Below are positions 8,279-16,291 of a DNA stretch of 64,000 nucleotides, in pieces (position 1 is the first letter of the stretch; every line of letters starts with the position of its first letter). The position numbers and the translations under genes are program-made. This stretch comes from G963704535 sp963704535 (GTDB taxonomy: Bacteria; Chloroflexota; Chloroflexia; Chloroflexales; Roseiflexaceae), in the NCBI GenBank assembly GCA_963704535.1, contig OY969916.1, forward strand, positions 6,014,001 to 6,078,000, given 5' to 3'. The notes under the pieces were generated by a model. The model did not search any database. It was not told the origin of the DNA and saw only the letters and a program-made list of their open reading frames with translations.

Positions 8279-9124
8279 TCAGGAGGCGTGGTCTCCCTCC
8301 CACGCGATCTCCAGCTCGATGCCGTTGTGATCGGAGAGGTAGCCCTGGCGGCCCCCGATCAATGAGATTCGCTCGCCAAAGCAAATGTCACTGCGAATGT
8401 GCAGCCCCGGCAGCGGCGGCGCTCGCACCAGCGCGTAGTCGATCGGCAGCGCGTAGCGTGCCGGCACGCCGGGGAGCGTGCGGTACGTGGGCCGCCGGTC
8501 GCCGGCCAGCGGGTCGCACATGCCGCTAGCCGCCAGGAACTCCTCGTAGAGCCGGCTGCCGCGTGGAATGTTGAAATCACCCACCGCCACCACGAGCGCA
8601 TCGCGCGGCTGCGCGGCGACGATCTGGGCGAGCTGGCCTAGCTGGCTGCGCTCGGTGCGAACGTACTGATTGTCGGCCTCCCAATTGCCACGGTAGTTGG
8701 CGCTCAGGTGCGTGTTCAGCACGACGATCCGCACGCCGCCCAGCAGCGTGTGCGTGCGAAGCACCCCTTTGTGCAGCATCCAGTCGGCCAGCGCCGGCGT
8801 GTACCACAGCCCGCGCTCGCGGTACAGGGTGAAGTGTTGCTCGGCAAAAGGGCGCCGCGCCAGCGTCAGCAACCCGCCCTTGGGGGCGTACGAGAACGGC
8901 TCGAAGGCGTTTTCAGGGTAGCGCGTGCAGGCGCCAGCCAGCGTTCGCCGGAAGGTGTGCGCCTGTATCTCTTGGAGACAGACCACACAGGCGGCGCGGC
9001 GATCAAGCTCGCGCGCCAGCGTCAGCAGGCGCTGGCGCGTGGTCGGGGCCGGCACCCCGAAGCAGTTGAGTGTCAGCAGCGAAAATGTCACCATGTAGTA
9101 TTGAGTGAGCACGAGGAGTGCCAC
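8279..9124 (-). CDS. Endonuclease/exonuclease/phosphatase (EEP) family protein
   Basis: About 281 residues with the EEP-fold motifs in order: LLTLNCFG (metal-binding Asn), VVCLQEIQ (metal-binding Glu, ~E52), LNTHLSAN, VVAVGDFNIPRG (Asp/Asn), YALPIDYALVR, and SDHNGIELE (catalytic Asp-His). The family hydrolyses phosphodiesters of nucleic acids, lipids or sugar phosphates; substrate is not predictable. The first start is GTG 9124; ATG 9094 (MVTFSLLT) gives a more typical N-terminus. No signal peptide is seen. It is convergent with the small membrane protein; the 8122-8278 gap holds a degenerate CACGAAG-type tandem repeat. Confidence 0.82.
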   Translation of the reverse strand: MALLVLTQYYMVTFSLLTLNCFGVPAPTTRQRLLTLARELDRRAACVVCLQEIQAHTFRRTLAGACTRYPENAFEPFSYAPKGGLLTLARRPFAEQHFTLYRERGLWYTPALADWMLHKGVLRTHTLLGGVRIVVLNTHLSANYRGNWEADNQYVRTERSQLGQLAQIVAAQPRDALVVAVGDFNIPRGSRLYEEFLAASGMCDPLAGDRRPTYRTLPGVPARYALPIDYALVRAPPLPGLHIRSDICFGERISLIGGRQGYLSDHNGIELEIAWEGDHAS

Positions 9125-9188
9125 GCCTCGCCAGCAGCACTATTGTTGCACGTTCATGAGAATAGATGGTCGCTCAGAGACTGTCTCT

Positions 9189-9269
9189 AGTTCTGAGAAA
9201 AAGGGGGGTTAAGGGGGGCAGCCCCCTCAGTCTCGCTCCACCCACATTGTAAAGTCGAACGGCGCCATT
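9189..9269 (+). repeat. R2 core copy 1 of a tandem pair
   Basis: TTCTGAGAAAAAGGGGGGTT, the central palindrome and CCCACATTGTAAAGTCGAAC match the R2 core. Outer terminal repeats are not preserved. Confidence 0.75.
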
Positions 9270-9275
9270 GGTGGT

Positions 9276-9348
9276 TTCCAGTTCTGAGAAAAAGGGGGGT
9301 TAAGGGGGCAGCCCTCTCAGTCTCCCTCCACCCACATTGTAAAGTGAG
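9276..9348 (+). repeat. R2 core copy 2 of a tandem pair
   Basis: Near-identical to the preceding copy, starting at TTTCCAGTTCTGAG and ending CATTGTAAAG. The two lie head to tail upstream of the 9367 gene. Confidence 0.75.
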
Positions 9349-9366
9349 ATAATAAAGGCATAAACG

Positions 9367-10071
9367 ATGCAGTTCGCCGATATACTACGTTACGGGCTCT
9401 GGTGCGGCATTGTGGCGACGGCCGAGGCCAACCGGCGCGAGTATGCCATGAAGACCACTTGGATGCCGCACCTGCTCACCAACACCGCTTCCTTGCTGCT
9501 GCCTGATCTGTTCGAGGTGCTAGTCGCAGATCAGCCGGCGCCCCAGGAGGATACCTGGTCGTCCTTGGGGGCGGGATGGCGGGTGATCCGGGAGACGCTG
9601 GCGGTCATGGTGCGCGACAATCCGCGCTATGTCGTCTATGTGGCGCCGCTCGCCGCCGGCTACCTGCTCTCGCACCCGCGCTTCAATATCTATAAAGGCG
9701 AGCTGGCCGAGATACAACTGGCCGGGTTTACGCTGGATGCCATTCCGCACAGCGCCACAGCGTTCGGGCTGACTGCCCTGGTCGGCGATATGGTCCATGT
9801 GGCCGCCGACAGGGCGCCGCGCGGGGGACGGCTGGCCCGCCGGCTCGACTGGGCTGATCGGAACCCGGCGCTGTTCTCGGCGGCGGTGCTGGTGCTGGCG
9901 ACAGTGATCTGGGAGATCGGCGAGTACCGAATCTACTGGCACGAGCTAGAGCTTCGCGGCGACGCGGGCGAGATCAACATGCAGTGGGGTCCGATCGATA
10001 CGGTGTACGACTGCATCGCGAACGCGCTCGGCTGGGGGATGGCGACGGCCTGGCGGGGAATGAGGCGCTAG
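9367..10071 (+). CDS. Hypothetical membrane protein (DUF2238/YjdF-like C-terminus)
   Basis: A 234-residue protein with a cytoplasmic N-terminal segment and about four hydrophobic helices in the second half. The pair AVLVLATVIWEIGEYR and DTVYDCIANALGWGMA resembles the WE...DTxxDxxxxxxG pattern of DUF2238/YjdF membrane proteins, where acidic residues lie within the membrane. Function unknown. The start is not supported by a strong Shine-Dalgarno (AATAAAGG is 9 bases upstream). It is convergent with the AttH-like gene and only one base separates the two stops. Confidence 0.6.
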   Translation: MQFADILRYGLWCGIVATAEANRREYAMKTTWMPHLLTNTASLLLPDLFEVLVADQPAPQEDTWSSLGAGWRVIRETLAVMVRDNPRYVVYVAPLAAGYLLSHPRFNIYKGELAEIQLAGFTLDAIPHSATAFGLTALVGDMVHVAADRAPRGGRLARRLDWADRNPALFSAAVLVLATVIWEIGEYRIYWHELELRGDAGEINMQWGPIDTVYDCIANALGWGMATAWRGMRR

Positions 10072-10072
10072 C

Positions 10073-11242
10073 CTACCGAATGCGGATGCCTCCCTGACCC
10101 GCTTCTTCCCCATACTCGGTTAGCTCAACATAGGCGTTGCCCGTCACCGGCTGGCCGTCGGCTGTGCCCGTGACCTTCACCGCGCCCTCCCAGTAAACAA
10201 TGGCGAGCGGCAGCTCCTGGTCGGCCAGGTAGGGCGTCAACTGGAGATCCAGGCCAGCCGTGGGCACCTGGAGCCGCCAGCCGGAGGGGTAGCTGGTGCC
10301 GCTGCGCGGGCTCTGCCAGGTGCCGAGCGCGTCGAGCCGGACATCGTCGTGCGCCAGCCTGCGCGCCGCGCCGTCGGCGGCCACCAGCGTGCCGCCGTCG
10401 AGCGGATCGCTGATGCCGTCGCGGCGCCGGAGCTGGAAATACATCAGCTCCCGGCCGTCGGAGAGCTGGATCGCGAACCAATCCCACCCGGCTAAGTCCT
10501 GCGGCAGCGAGCTTGTGCTCCACTCGTGGTCCATCCAGCTCAGCCCGCCCACCGTGAAGGTCTCGGAGCCGATCCGAAGCGTGCCGCGCGTGCCCATGCG
10601 CGTCAGCGAGTAGTAGTACGAAGCGTTGCCGGGCTCGGGGCCTTTCTGGCTAAGGCCATTATCGCCCTGTAGAACGACCGGCTTGCCTTGCTCAAGCACC
10701 AGGTCGATCGCGACCGGCTCCTGGGCGGCGCGGAGCCGCATCGGCAGCCCGGCCGGGCCGTCCCCTTCGACGCTCCAATCCTCCAGCCAGGCACGAAACG
10801 GCGCGGCGGTGACGCCGGCCAGCCCGGCGGCGCCGCGGCTGAAGCGGTCGTAGGCGTAGAACTGGCCGCCGGCGACATCCGACACGGCCAGGTGCGCCAT
10901 GTACATGTTCGTCGTGGCCCAGCCGGAGGCGCGCTCGGTCGCTGTGGGCGCCAGCCCGAAGCGAAACAGCGTCAGTTGGTAGCCGAAGTGCCGGCCGTCG
11001 GCGGTGTCAAGGTTGCCGGTGTAGTACCACCACTCGGTAGCGTACTCCTGGTGCGGCCCGTGATCCTGGGGGAACACAAACGGCCGCGGCTCGGTGGCAC
11101 GGGCGAAGCCGGCCGCGCCGGAGCCCGCGACGGCCTGGAGAGCCGAGAGCCGGGCGCGCGGGAGGGTTTGCTGTCCGGCTGGGCCAGCGCAGGCCGCCAG
11201 TGCCAGCGCCGCACAGAGTATGAGACATGTTCGATAGCCCAT
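10073..11242 (-). CDS. AttH/CrtC-family lipocalin-like lipoprotein
   Basis: A 389-residue protein with a lipoprotein signal peptide (hydrophobic segment ending LALAAC; lipidated Cys ~19). The mature part has the AttH/CrtC-type signature: FPQDHGPHQEY, then TEWWYYTGNL, FGYQLTLFRF, and later SWMDHEWSTS and WDWFAIQL. This family is related to carotenoid 1,2-hydratase, but the lipoprotein form next to an FtsX/LolD-type transporter is the AttEFGH arrangement, so an envelope role is more likely. ATG 11242 is chosen because the signal peptide begins there; the open frame continues upstream without meaning. It is the last gene of a minus-strand set with the permease and ATPase. Confidence 0.8.
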   Translation of the reverse strand: MGYRTCLILCAALALAACAGPAGQQTLPRARLSALQAVAGSGAAGFARATEPRPFVFPQDHGPHQEYATEWWYYTGNLDTADGRHFGYQLTLFRFGLAPTATERASGWATTNMYMAHLAVSDVAGGQFYAYDRFSRGAAGLAGVTAAPFRAWLEDWSVEGDGPAGLPMRLRAAQEPVAIDLVLEQGKPVVLQGDNGLSQKGPEPGNASYYYSLTRMGTRGTLRIGSETFTVGGLSWMDHEWSTSSLPQDLAGWDWFAIQLSDGRELMYFQLRRRDGISDPLDGGTLVAADGAARRLAHDDVRLDALGTWQSPRSGTSYPSGWRLQVPTAGLDLQLTPYLADQELPLAIVYWEGAVKVTGTADGQPVTGNAYVELTEYGEEAGQGGIRIR

Positions 11243-11405
11243 ATGATTGTTCAATTTGATGCCGTCAAATCTATCGATGTTGCGAATGTGACGATCGCGA
11301 CGTGCGCGCCAACACTCCCGGTTGCCGGCCGCCGGGCATTCTTGCTGCCGATCAGGTTGGTCTGAAGCGCCTGCGTTTCTCGCGATCGACAACATACGTT
11401 CAACC

Positions 11406-13972
11406 CTATTCCTCCCGCAGCGCCAGCGCCGGCGGCGTCCGGCTCATCCGCCAGGCCGGGTACAGCCCGGCCAGCAGCGCGGCGGCGACCGCCACCAGCA
11501 GCGCCTGGGCGAACAGCCCGCCGTCCAGGCGGAATAGCATTGTCCAGCCGAACGAGCGCTTGTTGATCACGAACACCAGCACCGCCGCCAGCGTGACGCC
11601 GACAGGGATGGAAAGCAGCCCGGCCGTCAGGCCCATCAGCCCGGTCTGGGAGATCACGACGCCCCAGAGCTGGCCGGGAGTCAGGCCATTGGCCCGCAGC
11701 ATGCCCAGTTCGCGGGCGCGCTCAAGCTGCAACGCCATCAGCGCCGCCAGGATGCCGACAAAGGCGACGATCGTGGCCAGCAGTTGCAGGACGGTGGTGA
11801 TCGCGAAGGTGCGGTCGAAGATCTCCAGCGATGCCTCGCGCAGCGCGCGGTTCGAGCGGATGTTGATGACCTGTTCGGCGCCCACCAGCTCGCGTAGCTG
11901 CTGGACCAGCGCGTCCACGTCGACGCCGGGCGCGGCGATCAGCCCCAGCGACGAGATCGCCCGGTCGTCCCAGGCGGCCTGATAGACCTCCAGATCCATA
12001 AACACGATGCCCTGGTCGGAGCCGTAGTCGTAGAAGACGCCGGCGACCTGGAAGGGGCGCTCGCCCTGGTCGGTGAGCAGCGTGAATGCTGTCGCCGGGG
12101 TGCAGGCCGTGGCGGTAGGCCAGCGGCTCGGAGATCAGCACCTCGCCGCGCGCGAAGCCGGGCCAGATCGCCGCCGGGTCGCCTTCCAGGAACTGGAACG
12201 AGGGCCGGTCGGGCTGCTTGACATCCGATGCCCGACGACGATCGTCGGCCCGAACTGGCTCTCGACGCTGACGTTGCGGTAGCGGCGCGCGCGCTGGCCA
12301 CGCCCGGCGCGCTGCTCAGCCGCTCGATCAGCTCAGGCGGCAGGATGGCGTCGACCCGGCGTGCCGGACAGCCCCGGCGCGGAGATATAGATATCGGCGC
12401 GCAGCGTGACGTCGAGCCATTGGACCACGGTTTGCCGGAAGCTGCCGACCATCAGGCCGACGCCGATCGTGACCGAGACGGCGATCATCAGCGCGGCGAT
12501 CGCCACCGAGGTGCGGCTAAGCGTGGCGACCACATCGCGCGCGGCCATGCGCCCGAGCAGCCCGAAGGCCGCGCCCAGCGCCGGCCGCGCGGCGCCGCAT
12601 CAGCAGCAGCGTGATCAGCGGGGTCAGCGCCGCAGCGCCGATCGTGATCGCGAACAGCGCGCGAAGCTGAGCACCAGGTTCTTGCTGGGCAGCGCCAGCA
12701 GCACGCCGCCGAGCGGCCAGCAGCGCCGCGCCGGCCAGCGCGGCCAGCGGCACCGCCCGCCTGATGCGCTCCTCGTAGGACGAGCGGCGCAGGACCGTGC
12801 GCGGGGGCGTGAAGGTCGCCTCGGCGGCCGGGACCGCGGCGGCGACTAGCGTGGCTCAGCAGGCCCAGCAGAAAGCCCTTGAGGATCGGGCCGAGCGCTC
12901 AGCGCGACGTTACGCACGGTGACGGTGAAGTACAGGTCGTTGATCGTTCTGCGTCACCAGGCCGATCAGCCCGCGCCCCAGCACGATGCCCAGCGCCACG
13001 CCGGCCAGCGCGCCGATCAGCCCGACGATCAGCGCCTCGCCCAGCACCAGCGCGAAGATCTGCCGGCGCGTCACGCCCAGGCAGCGCAGCGTGCCGATCA
13101 GCCCGCGCCGCTGCACGACCGAGAAGGTGATCGTGTTGTAGATCAGGAACATGCCGACGATCAGCGCCAGCAGGCTCAGCGCGCGTCAGGTTCAGCTCGA
13201 ACGCCGCGGTCATCTGCTCGATCGCCTGCGTGCGCAGGGCCGGGCGGGTCAGCTGCGCGCCGGGCGGCAGGATCGCGGTGATGCGCTCGGCCAGCGCCTG
13301 GCCGGCGGCGCCATCCGGCACGATCAGGTCGACCTCGGTCAGCCGGCCGACGTAGCCAAGCCATTCCTGCGCGGTGGCGATATCGGCGATCAGCAGGCCA
13401 TCGAGCGCGCGGCGGCTGGCGTCGTCCGGCGGCTCCATCAGGCCGATGAGCGTGGCCTGCTCGATGCGCGACCCGATCCGCAGCCGCAGTTGTCGTTTTG
13501 CTTCAGGCCATACGCTTGCGCCGTGTCGGCCGATAGCAGCGCCGCGCCCGGCATGGTGAACAGGGCGGTCGGCGCTCGCCAGTGCGCTATTCGCGCCGCT
13601 CGATGCCAGGTGAACGGGCGAAACGGCGCATCGGCCAGCGGGTCGATCCCCAGGATATGCAGCGTCAGGCCCGGATGGTCGGGCGCGGCGGCGTAGCCCT
13701 TCGACCAGCGGCGCCGATTGGCGCACGCCCAGCTCGAGCCGCAGCTGCGGTAGACCGCCTCGTCCAGCCCGTTCGGCCCGCCGACGATCTGGTGCGTCGC
13801 GCGGCCGGCGACGTCTCGGTCGAGAGCGCGAAGGCGCGCTGCGCGCTGCGTTGGCCAGGTCGATCGAGACGACCACCGCCACGCCCAGCGCCACGCCCAG
13901 GATCGCCAGGCCGACCTGCCAGGGGTGATTCAGCAGGTGGCGCAGGGATGTTTTTAGGAGAGTTGGTGTCAT
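11406..13972 (-). CDS. FtsX-family ABC permease, heavily frameshifted
   Basis: About 855 codons of a MacB/FtsX-like permease with two permease domains. The start MTPTLLKTSLRHLLNHPWQ and following helix GLAILGVALGVAVVVS are typical. Repeat blocks VVQRRGLIGTLRCLGVTRRQ and LERARELGMLRANGLTPGQL are FtsX-domain signatures. The frame is broken many times (for example near 13840, 13735, 13190, 12950, 12900, 12850, 12360, 12230 and 12075). Stitching frames gives a continuous family-like protein, so it was recently intact or the breaks are sequence errors. It lies between its ATPase and the AttH-like lipoprotein and would move a lipophilic substrate at the membrane. Confidence 0.75.
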
Positions 13973-13984
13973 ATTGGCCCTAAC

Positions 13985-14062
13985 AGATGAAGGGGTGAAA
14001 GGGTGAAGGGGTAGCCGATCACCCTTTCACCCCTTCACCCTTTCACCCCCTCACCCCTTCAC
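13985..14062. repeat. Facing heptamer arrays (GGTGAAG / CTTCACC)
   Basis: Left arm units GGTGAAA/GGTGAAG, right arm CCCTTTCACC/CCCTTCACC, with GTAGCCGAT between; they form a long hairpin. It lies between ATPase and permease genes and supplies the ATPase TGA stop (14051-14053). Confidence 0.85.
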
Positions 14063-14783
14063 GCTCAAGTGCTCCTCGACCAGGTGCCCTTCGGTCATGC
14101 GAAACACCCGGTCGGCCAGCCCGACCACGTCGGGGCTGTGCGTGACCATCAGCAGATTTTTGCCGGCCTGGCGCGTCAGGCTGTCGAGCAGATCCAGCAC
14201 CTGCCGCCCGGTGTCGTTCGTCCAGGTTGCCGGTCGGCTCGTCGGCCAGCACCAGCAGCGGGTCGTGGACCAGCGCGCGCGCCACGGCGATGCGCTGCTG
14301 CTCGCCGCCGGAGAGCCGGTCGGGGTAGGCGTCGCGCCGGTCGGCCAGGCCCACCTGCGTCGAGCAGATCGAGCGCGTGGGCGCGGTCGCGGGCCGCAGT
14401 GCGACCGTTCAGCTCCAGCGGCAGCAGCAAGTTTTCCAGCACGGTCAGCGTCTGGACCAGGTTGAAGAACTGGAAGATAAAGCCGATCATTCTCGCGCCG
14501 AAACAGCGTGCGCTCGCGCTCGGAGAGCCGCGTCAGTGCGATCCCTGCGACCCAAACTTCGCCGCTCGGTCGGCATATCGATCCCGCTGACCAGGTTCAG
14601 CAGCGTGCTCTTGCCCGATCCGCTTTTGCCGATCAGCACGACGAACTCGCCCCGCGCGAACTCGGCGCTGACCTCGTGCAGCACGACGCGCTCGCGGCCG
14701 CCCTCCTCGAAGCTCTTGCTGATGCGATCGAGGCGAATCAGCGTGTCGGGCTGCTTACCGTTAGTCTGTAAAGGAGATATCAT
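14051..14783 (-). CDS. LolD/MacB-type ABC ATPase, frameshifted
   Basis: About 244 codons of an ABC ATPase that would power the adjoining FtsX-type permease. Walker A is GKSGSGKST, the Q-loop region is FIFQFFNLVQTLT, the signature is LSGGEQQRIAVARAL, and Walker B is LLVLADEPTGNLD. Four single-base insertions break the frame (near 14570, 14490, 14360 and 14220); three are clear extra bases between complete codons. ATG 14783 begins MISPLQTNGK, followed by the conserved IRLDRISKSF strand. A -10 with an overlapping palindrome lies upstream at 14827-14855. Confidence 0.75.
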
Positions 14784-14826
14784 CTACGATCCTGACAACG
14801 TATATTTGTGGCCATCCGTTGCAAGT

Positions 14827-14855
14827 ATTATACCTCGATTGTGCATTTTTGCACA
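14827..14855 (-). promoter_or_regulatory. Minus-strand -10 with overlapping operator-like palindrome
   Basis: TATAAT on the minus strand (14827-14832) precedes the ABC export genes. Directly upstream is a perfect palindrome TGTGCATTTTTGCACA (14840-14855), placed where a repressor would block RNA polymerase. No clear -35 is seen. Confidence 0.5.
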
Positions 14856-14941
14856 TACTTTGGTTATGTCATTTTAGTGATATATTTCACAATAATTGCA
14901 AACTAGCGGCGTCGGCCGGGACCGGGTGTTGGGCCGCCGGT

Positions 14942-15202
14942 CTACGGAAGAACAGCTTGTTTCATCGCTTCAAGCGATAGCTTCTTACCTGCCTTGACCT
15001 CTTGGCGCGCGCGTTCAATCAGGGCGATAAACTCTGGATTGAGGCTTAACGCGAGGGTCTCCAGATCGAACTGTTTCAGTGGGAGGATCACCACGATCGG
15101 TTGCTGGTTCGCCGTCAGGATGACCAGTTCTTCTTCCTCACCGAACTCATGGGCATATGTCGAGAGGGGTTGGGAGGCGGTCGAGAGTTCAATGGTTTTC
15201 AT
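14942..15202 (-). CDS. Phd/YefM-family antitoxin, apparently orphan
   Basis: An 86-residue protein with the Phd/YefM layout: an N-terminal strand-helix MKTIELSTASQPLSTYAHE, then EELVILTANQQPIVVILPL (the conserved edge strand), and a C-terminal amphipathic helix that would bind the toxin. These antitoxins repress their own promoter and neutralise RelE/Doc-type toxins. No toxin gene lies on either side: downstream is an AT-rich gap before the ABC operon, upstream a DeoR remnant. It may act on a distant toxin or be a leftover. The ATG start is clear. Confidence 0.7.
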   Translation of the reverse strand: MKTIELSTASQPLSTYAHEFGEEEELVILTANQQPIVVILPLKQFDLETLALSLNPEFIALIERARQEVKAGKKLSLEAMKQAVLP

Positions 15203-15262
15203 AGAGGTATTCTACCACATGGAGCTCCCTGGTTTAATTGCGCCGATTGGCCCAACAACGGT

Positions 15263-15540
15263 TCACCCACGCACAACCGTGATCTCCAGCGCGGTAGGGC
15301 TCCAGCACCTCGTCGGGCACGGCCCACTCGGTCACGAGATGCGTCAGCTCGCCCAGCGGCCCGACGATGTAGGACGATATGGTGCCCAGCTTCTCCGCCG
15401 AAGCCGGCGCCGCCACCTCGGCCGCCCTGGCGATCGTCGCGCGCTTGACGTGCGCCTCTTCCAGATTGGGGACGCTGATGCCGGCGCTGCATGGTGGGCT
15501 GCGGTTGCTGGCCGCGCGCCGGTCGCGCGCCGGATCGTGG
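15263..15540 (-). pseudogene. DeoR-family regulator, C-terminal remnant
   Basis: On the minus strand the frame reads AGISVPNLEEAHVKRATIAR, then AEKLGTISSYIVGPLGELTHLVTEW and a C-terminal ...RALEITVVRG end once one extra base near 15290 is ignored. This matches the C-terminal sugar-phosphate-binding domain of DeoR/GlpR repressors. The DNA-binding half is absent, and an R3 element begins about 45 bases beyond the truncated end. I read it as a gene remnant. Confidence 0.6.
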
Positions 15541-15584
15541 CTTGAGACAATGTTGCGTGATAGCGACCCGCATGTTCATCACTA

Positions 15585-15735
15585 GGGGACGTTTGGAAAT
15601 TATCCGCCGATCATCGAATGAATTCGATGCCTGATAGAGCAAACGTGTTAAAACACGTTGAAGATCATTCTTGAACACGTTTGAACGTGTTTGCATTTTC
15701 AGGCCACAAATTCATTTGTGGGCGGAAGGTTTCAC
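15585..15735 (-). repeat. R3 element with four palindromes, one end decayed
   Basis: Contains, in order, ATCGAATGAATTCGAT, AACGTGTTAAAACACGTT, AACACGTTTGAACGTGTT and CCACAAATTCATTTGTGG. The left end GACGTTTGGAAAT matches the terminal repeat of the other R3 copy (31767-31976), which lies in the opposite orientation. Confidence 0.8.
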
Positions 15736-16151
15736 GAGTCGGTTGTTTCCGCGAGCACCGGCTTGATATCGACGATAGGTGTCCCGTCGATGGCTTCCAG
15801 AGGCCCAACTTTGAGGCTACTCCCAGCGATCTCCAGGATCTGAACGCGATGCAATCCCAAAGGATTGGGCCGGTCCGGCGAGCGGGTCGCGAATACTCCG
15901 GTCAGCGGCTGGTTCAGGTCGTCGCGGGGGTGCAGCTTCAGCACATCGCGGCGTGCCTGGTGAAACCATGTGACCACGATAATAGCCTGGCCGACCGCGA
16001 GCCCATCCAGTCCCGCTACCAGGTTCGGCGTGATATCGAGCCAGGCGTCCGGTGCTCCCTCGCTCCCTTGCTTGGGCGCCTCGTCACGCCGCGTCAGCGA
16101 CGAGCGCACCACGCCGACCGGTGTGAGTGCATAGGTGATGGTAGCTGACAT
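15732..16151 (-). CDS. trmO: TrmO (TsaA-like) tRNA-m6t6A37 methyltransferase
   Basis: A 139-residue single-domain TsaA/TrmO protein, which methylates N6 of t6A37 in ACY-decoding tRNAs using SAM. Family segments are visible: TPVGVVRSSL at the N-terminus, AVGQAIIVVTWFHQARRD, then GVFATRSPDRPNPLGLHRVQILEI (the SPDRPNP(L/I)G core motif), and DGTPIVDIKP near the end. It is shorter than the two-domain E. coli protein. ATG 16151 is preferred; a TTG lies directly before it. Its 3' end touches an R3 element. No obvious operon partner. Confidence 0.88.
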   Translation of the reverse strand: MSATITYALTPVGVVRSSLTRRDEAPKQGSEGAPDAWLDITPNLVAGLDGLAVGQAIIVVTWFHQARRDVLKLHPRDDLNQPLTGVFATRSPDRPNPLGLHRVQILEIAGSSLKVGPLEAIDGTPIVDIKPVLAETTDS

Positions 16152-16168
16152 CAAACTCCCCTTTTCAT

Positions 16169-16277
16169 ACTAACTTGCGTTCTGGCGGAAAAGATGAACG
16201 TGGGAGAAAACAATATCCTGGAGGGCGGCCCCTCCACACCTCCCCGCCGCAAGATGCCACACCTGAACGCAACTTGG
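16169..16277 (+). repeat. R4 element, complete copy (~108 bp)
   Basis: Ends are inverted repeats AACTTGCGTTCTGG and CCTGAACGCAACTT. The core is GGAGGGCGGCCCCTCCACACC. Non-coding and MITE-like; lies between trmO and the ABC-2 permease. Confidence 0.75.
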
Positions 16278-16291
16278 TATCAGACAGACTT

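Noticed and set aside
10073..11242. Carotenoid 1,2-hydratase (CrtC)
   Set aside because: The fold is related, but the lipoprotein signal and the adjoining LolD/FtsX genes fit the AttH type; no carotenoid genes are near.
15234..15416. Separate small gene
   Set aside because: It is the C-terminal part of a DeoR regulator, continuing upstream in the same frame without a start.
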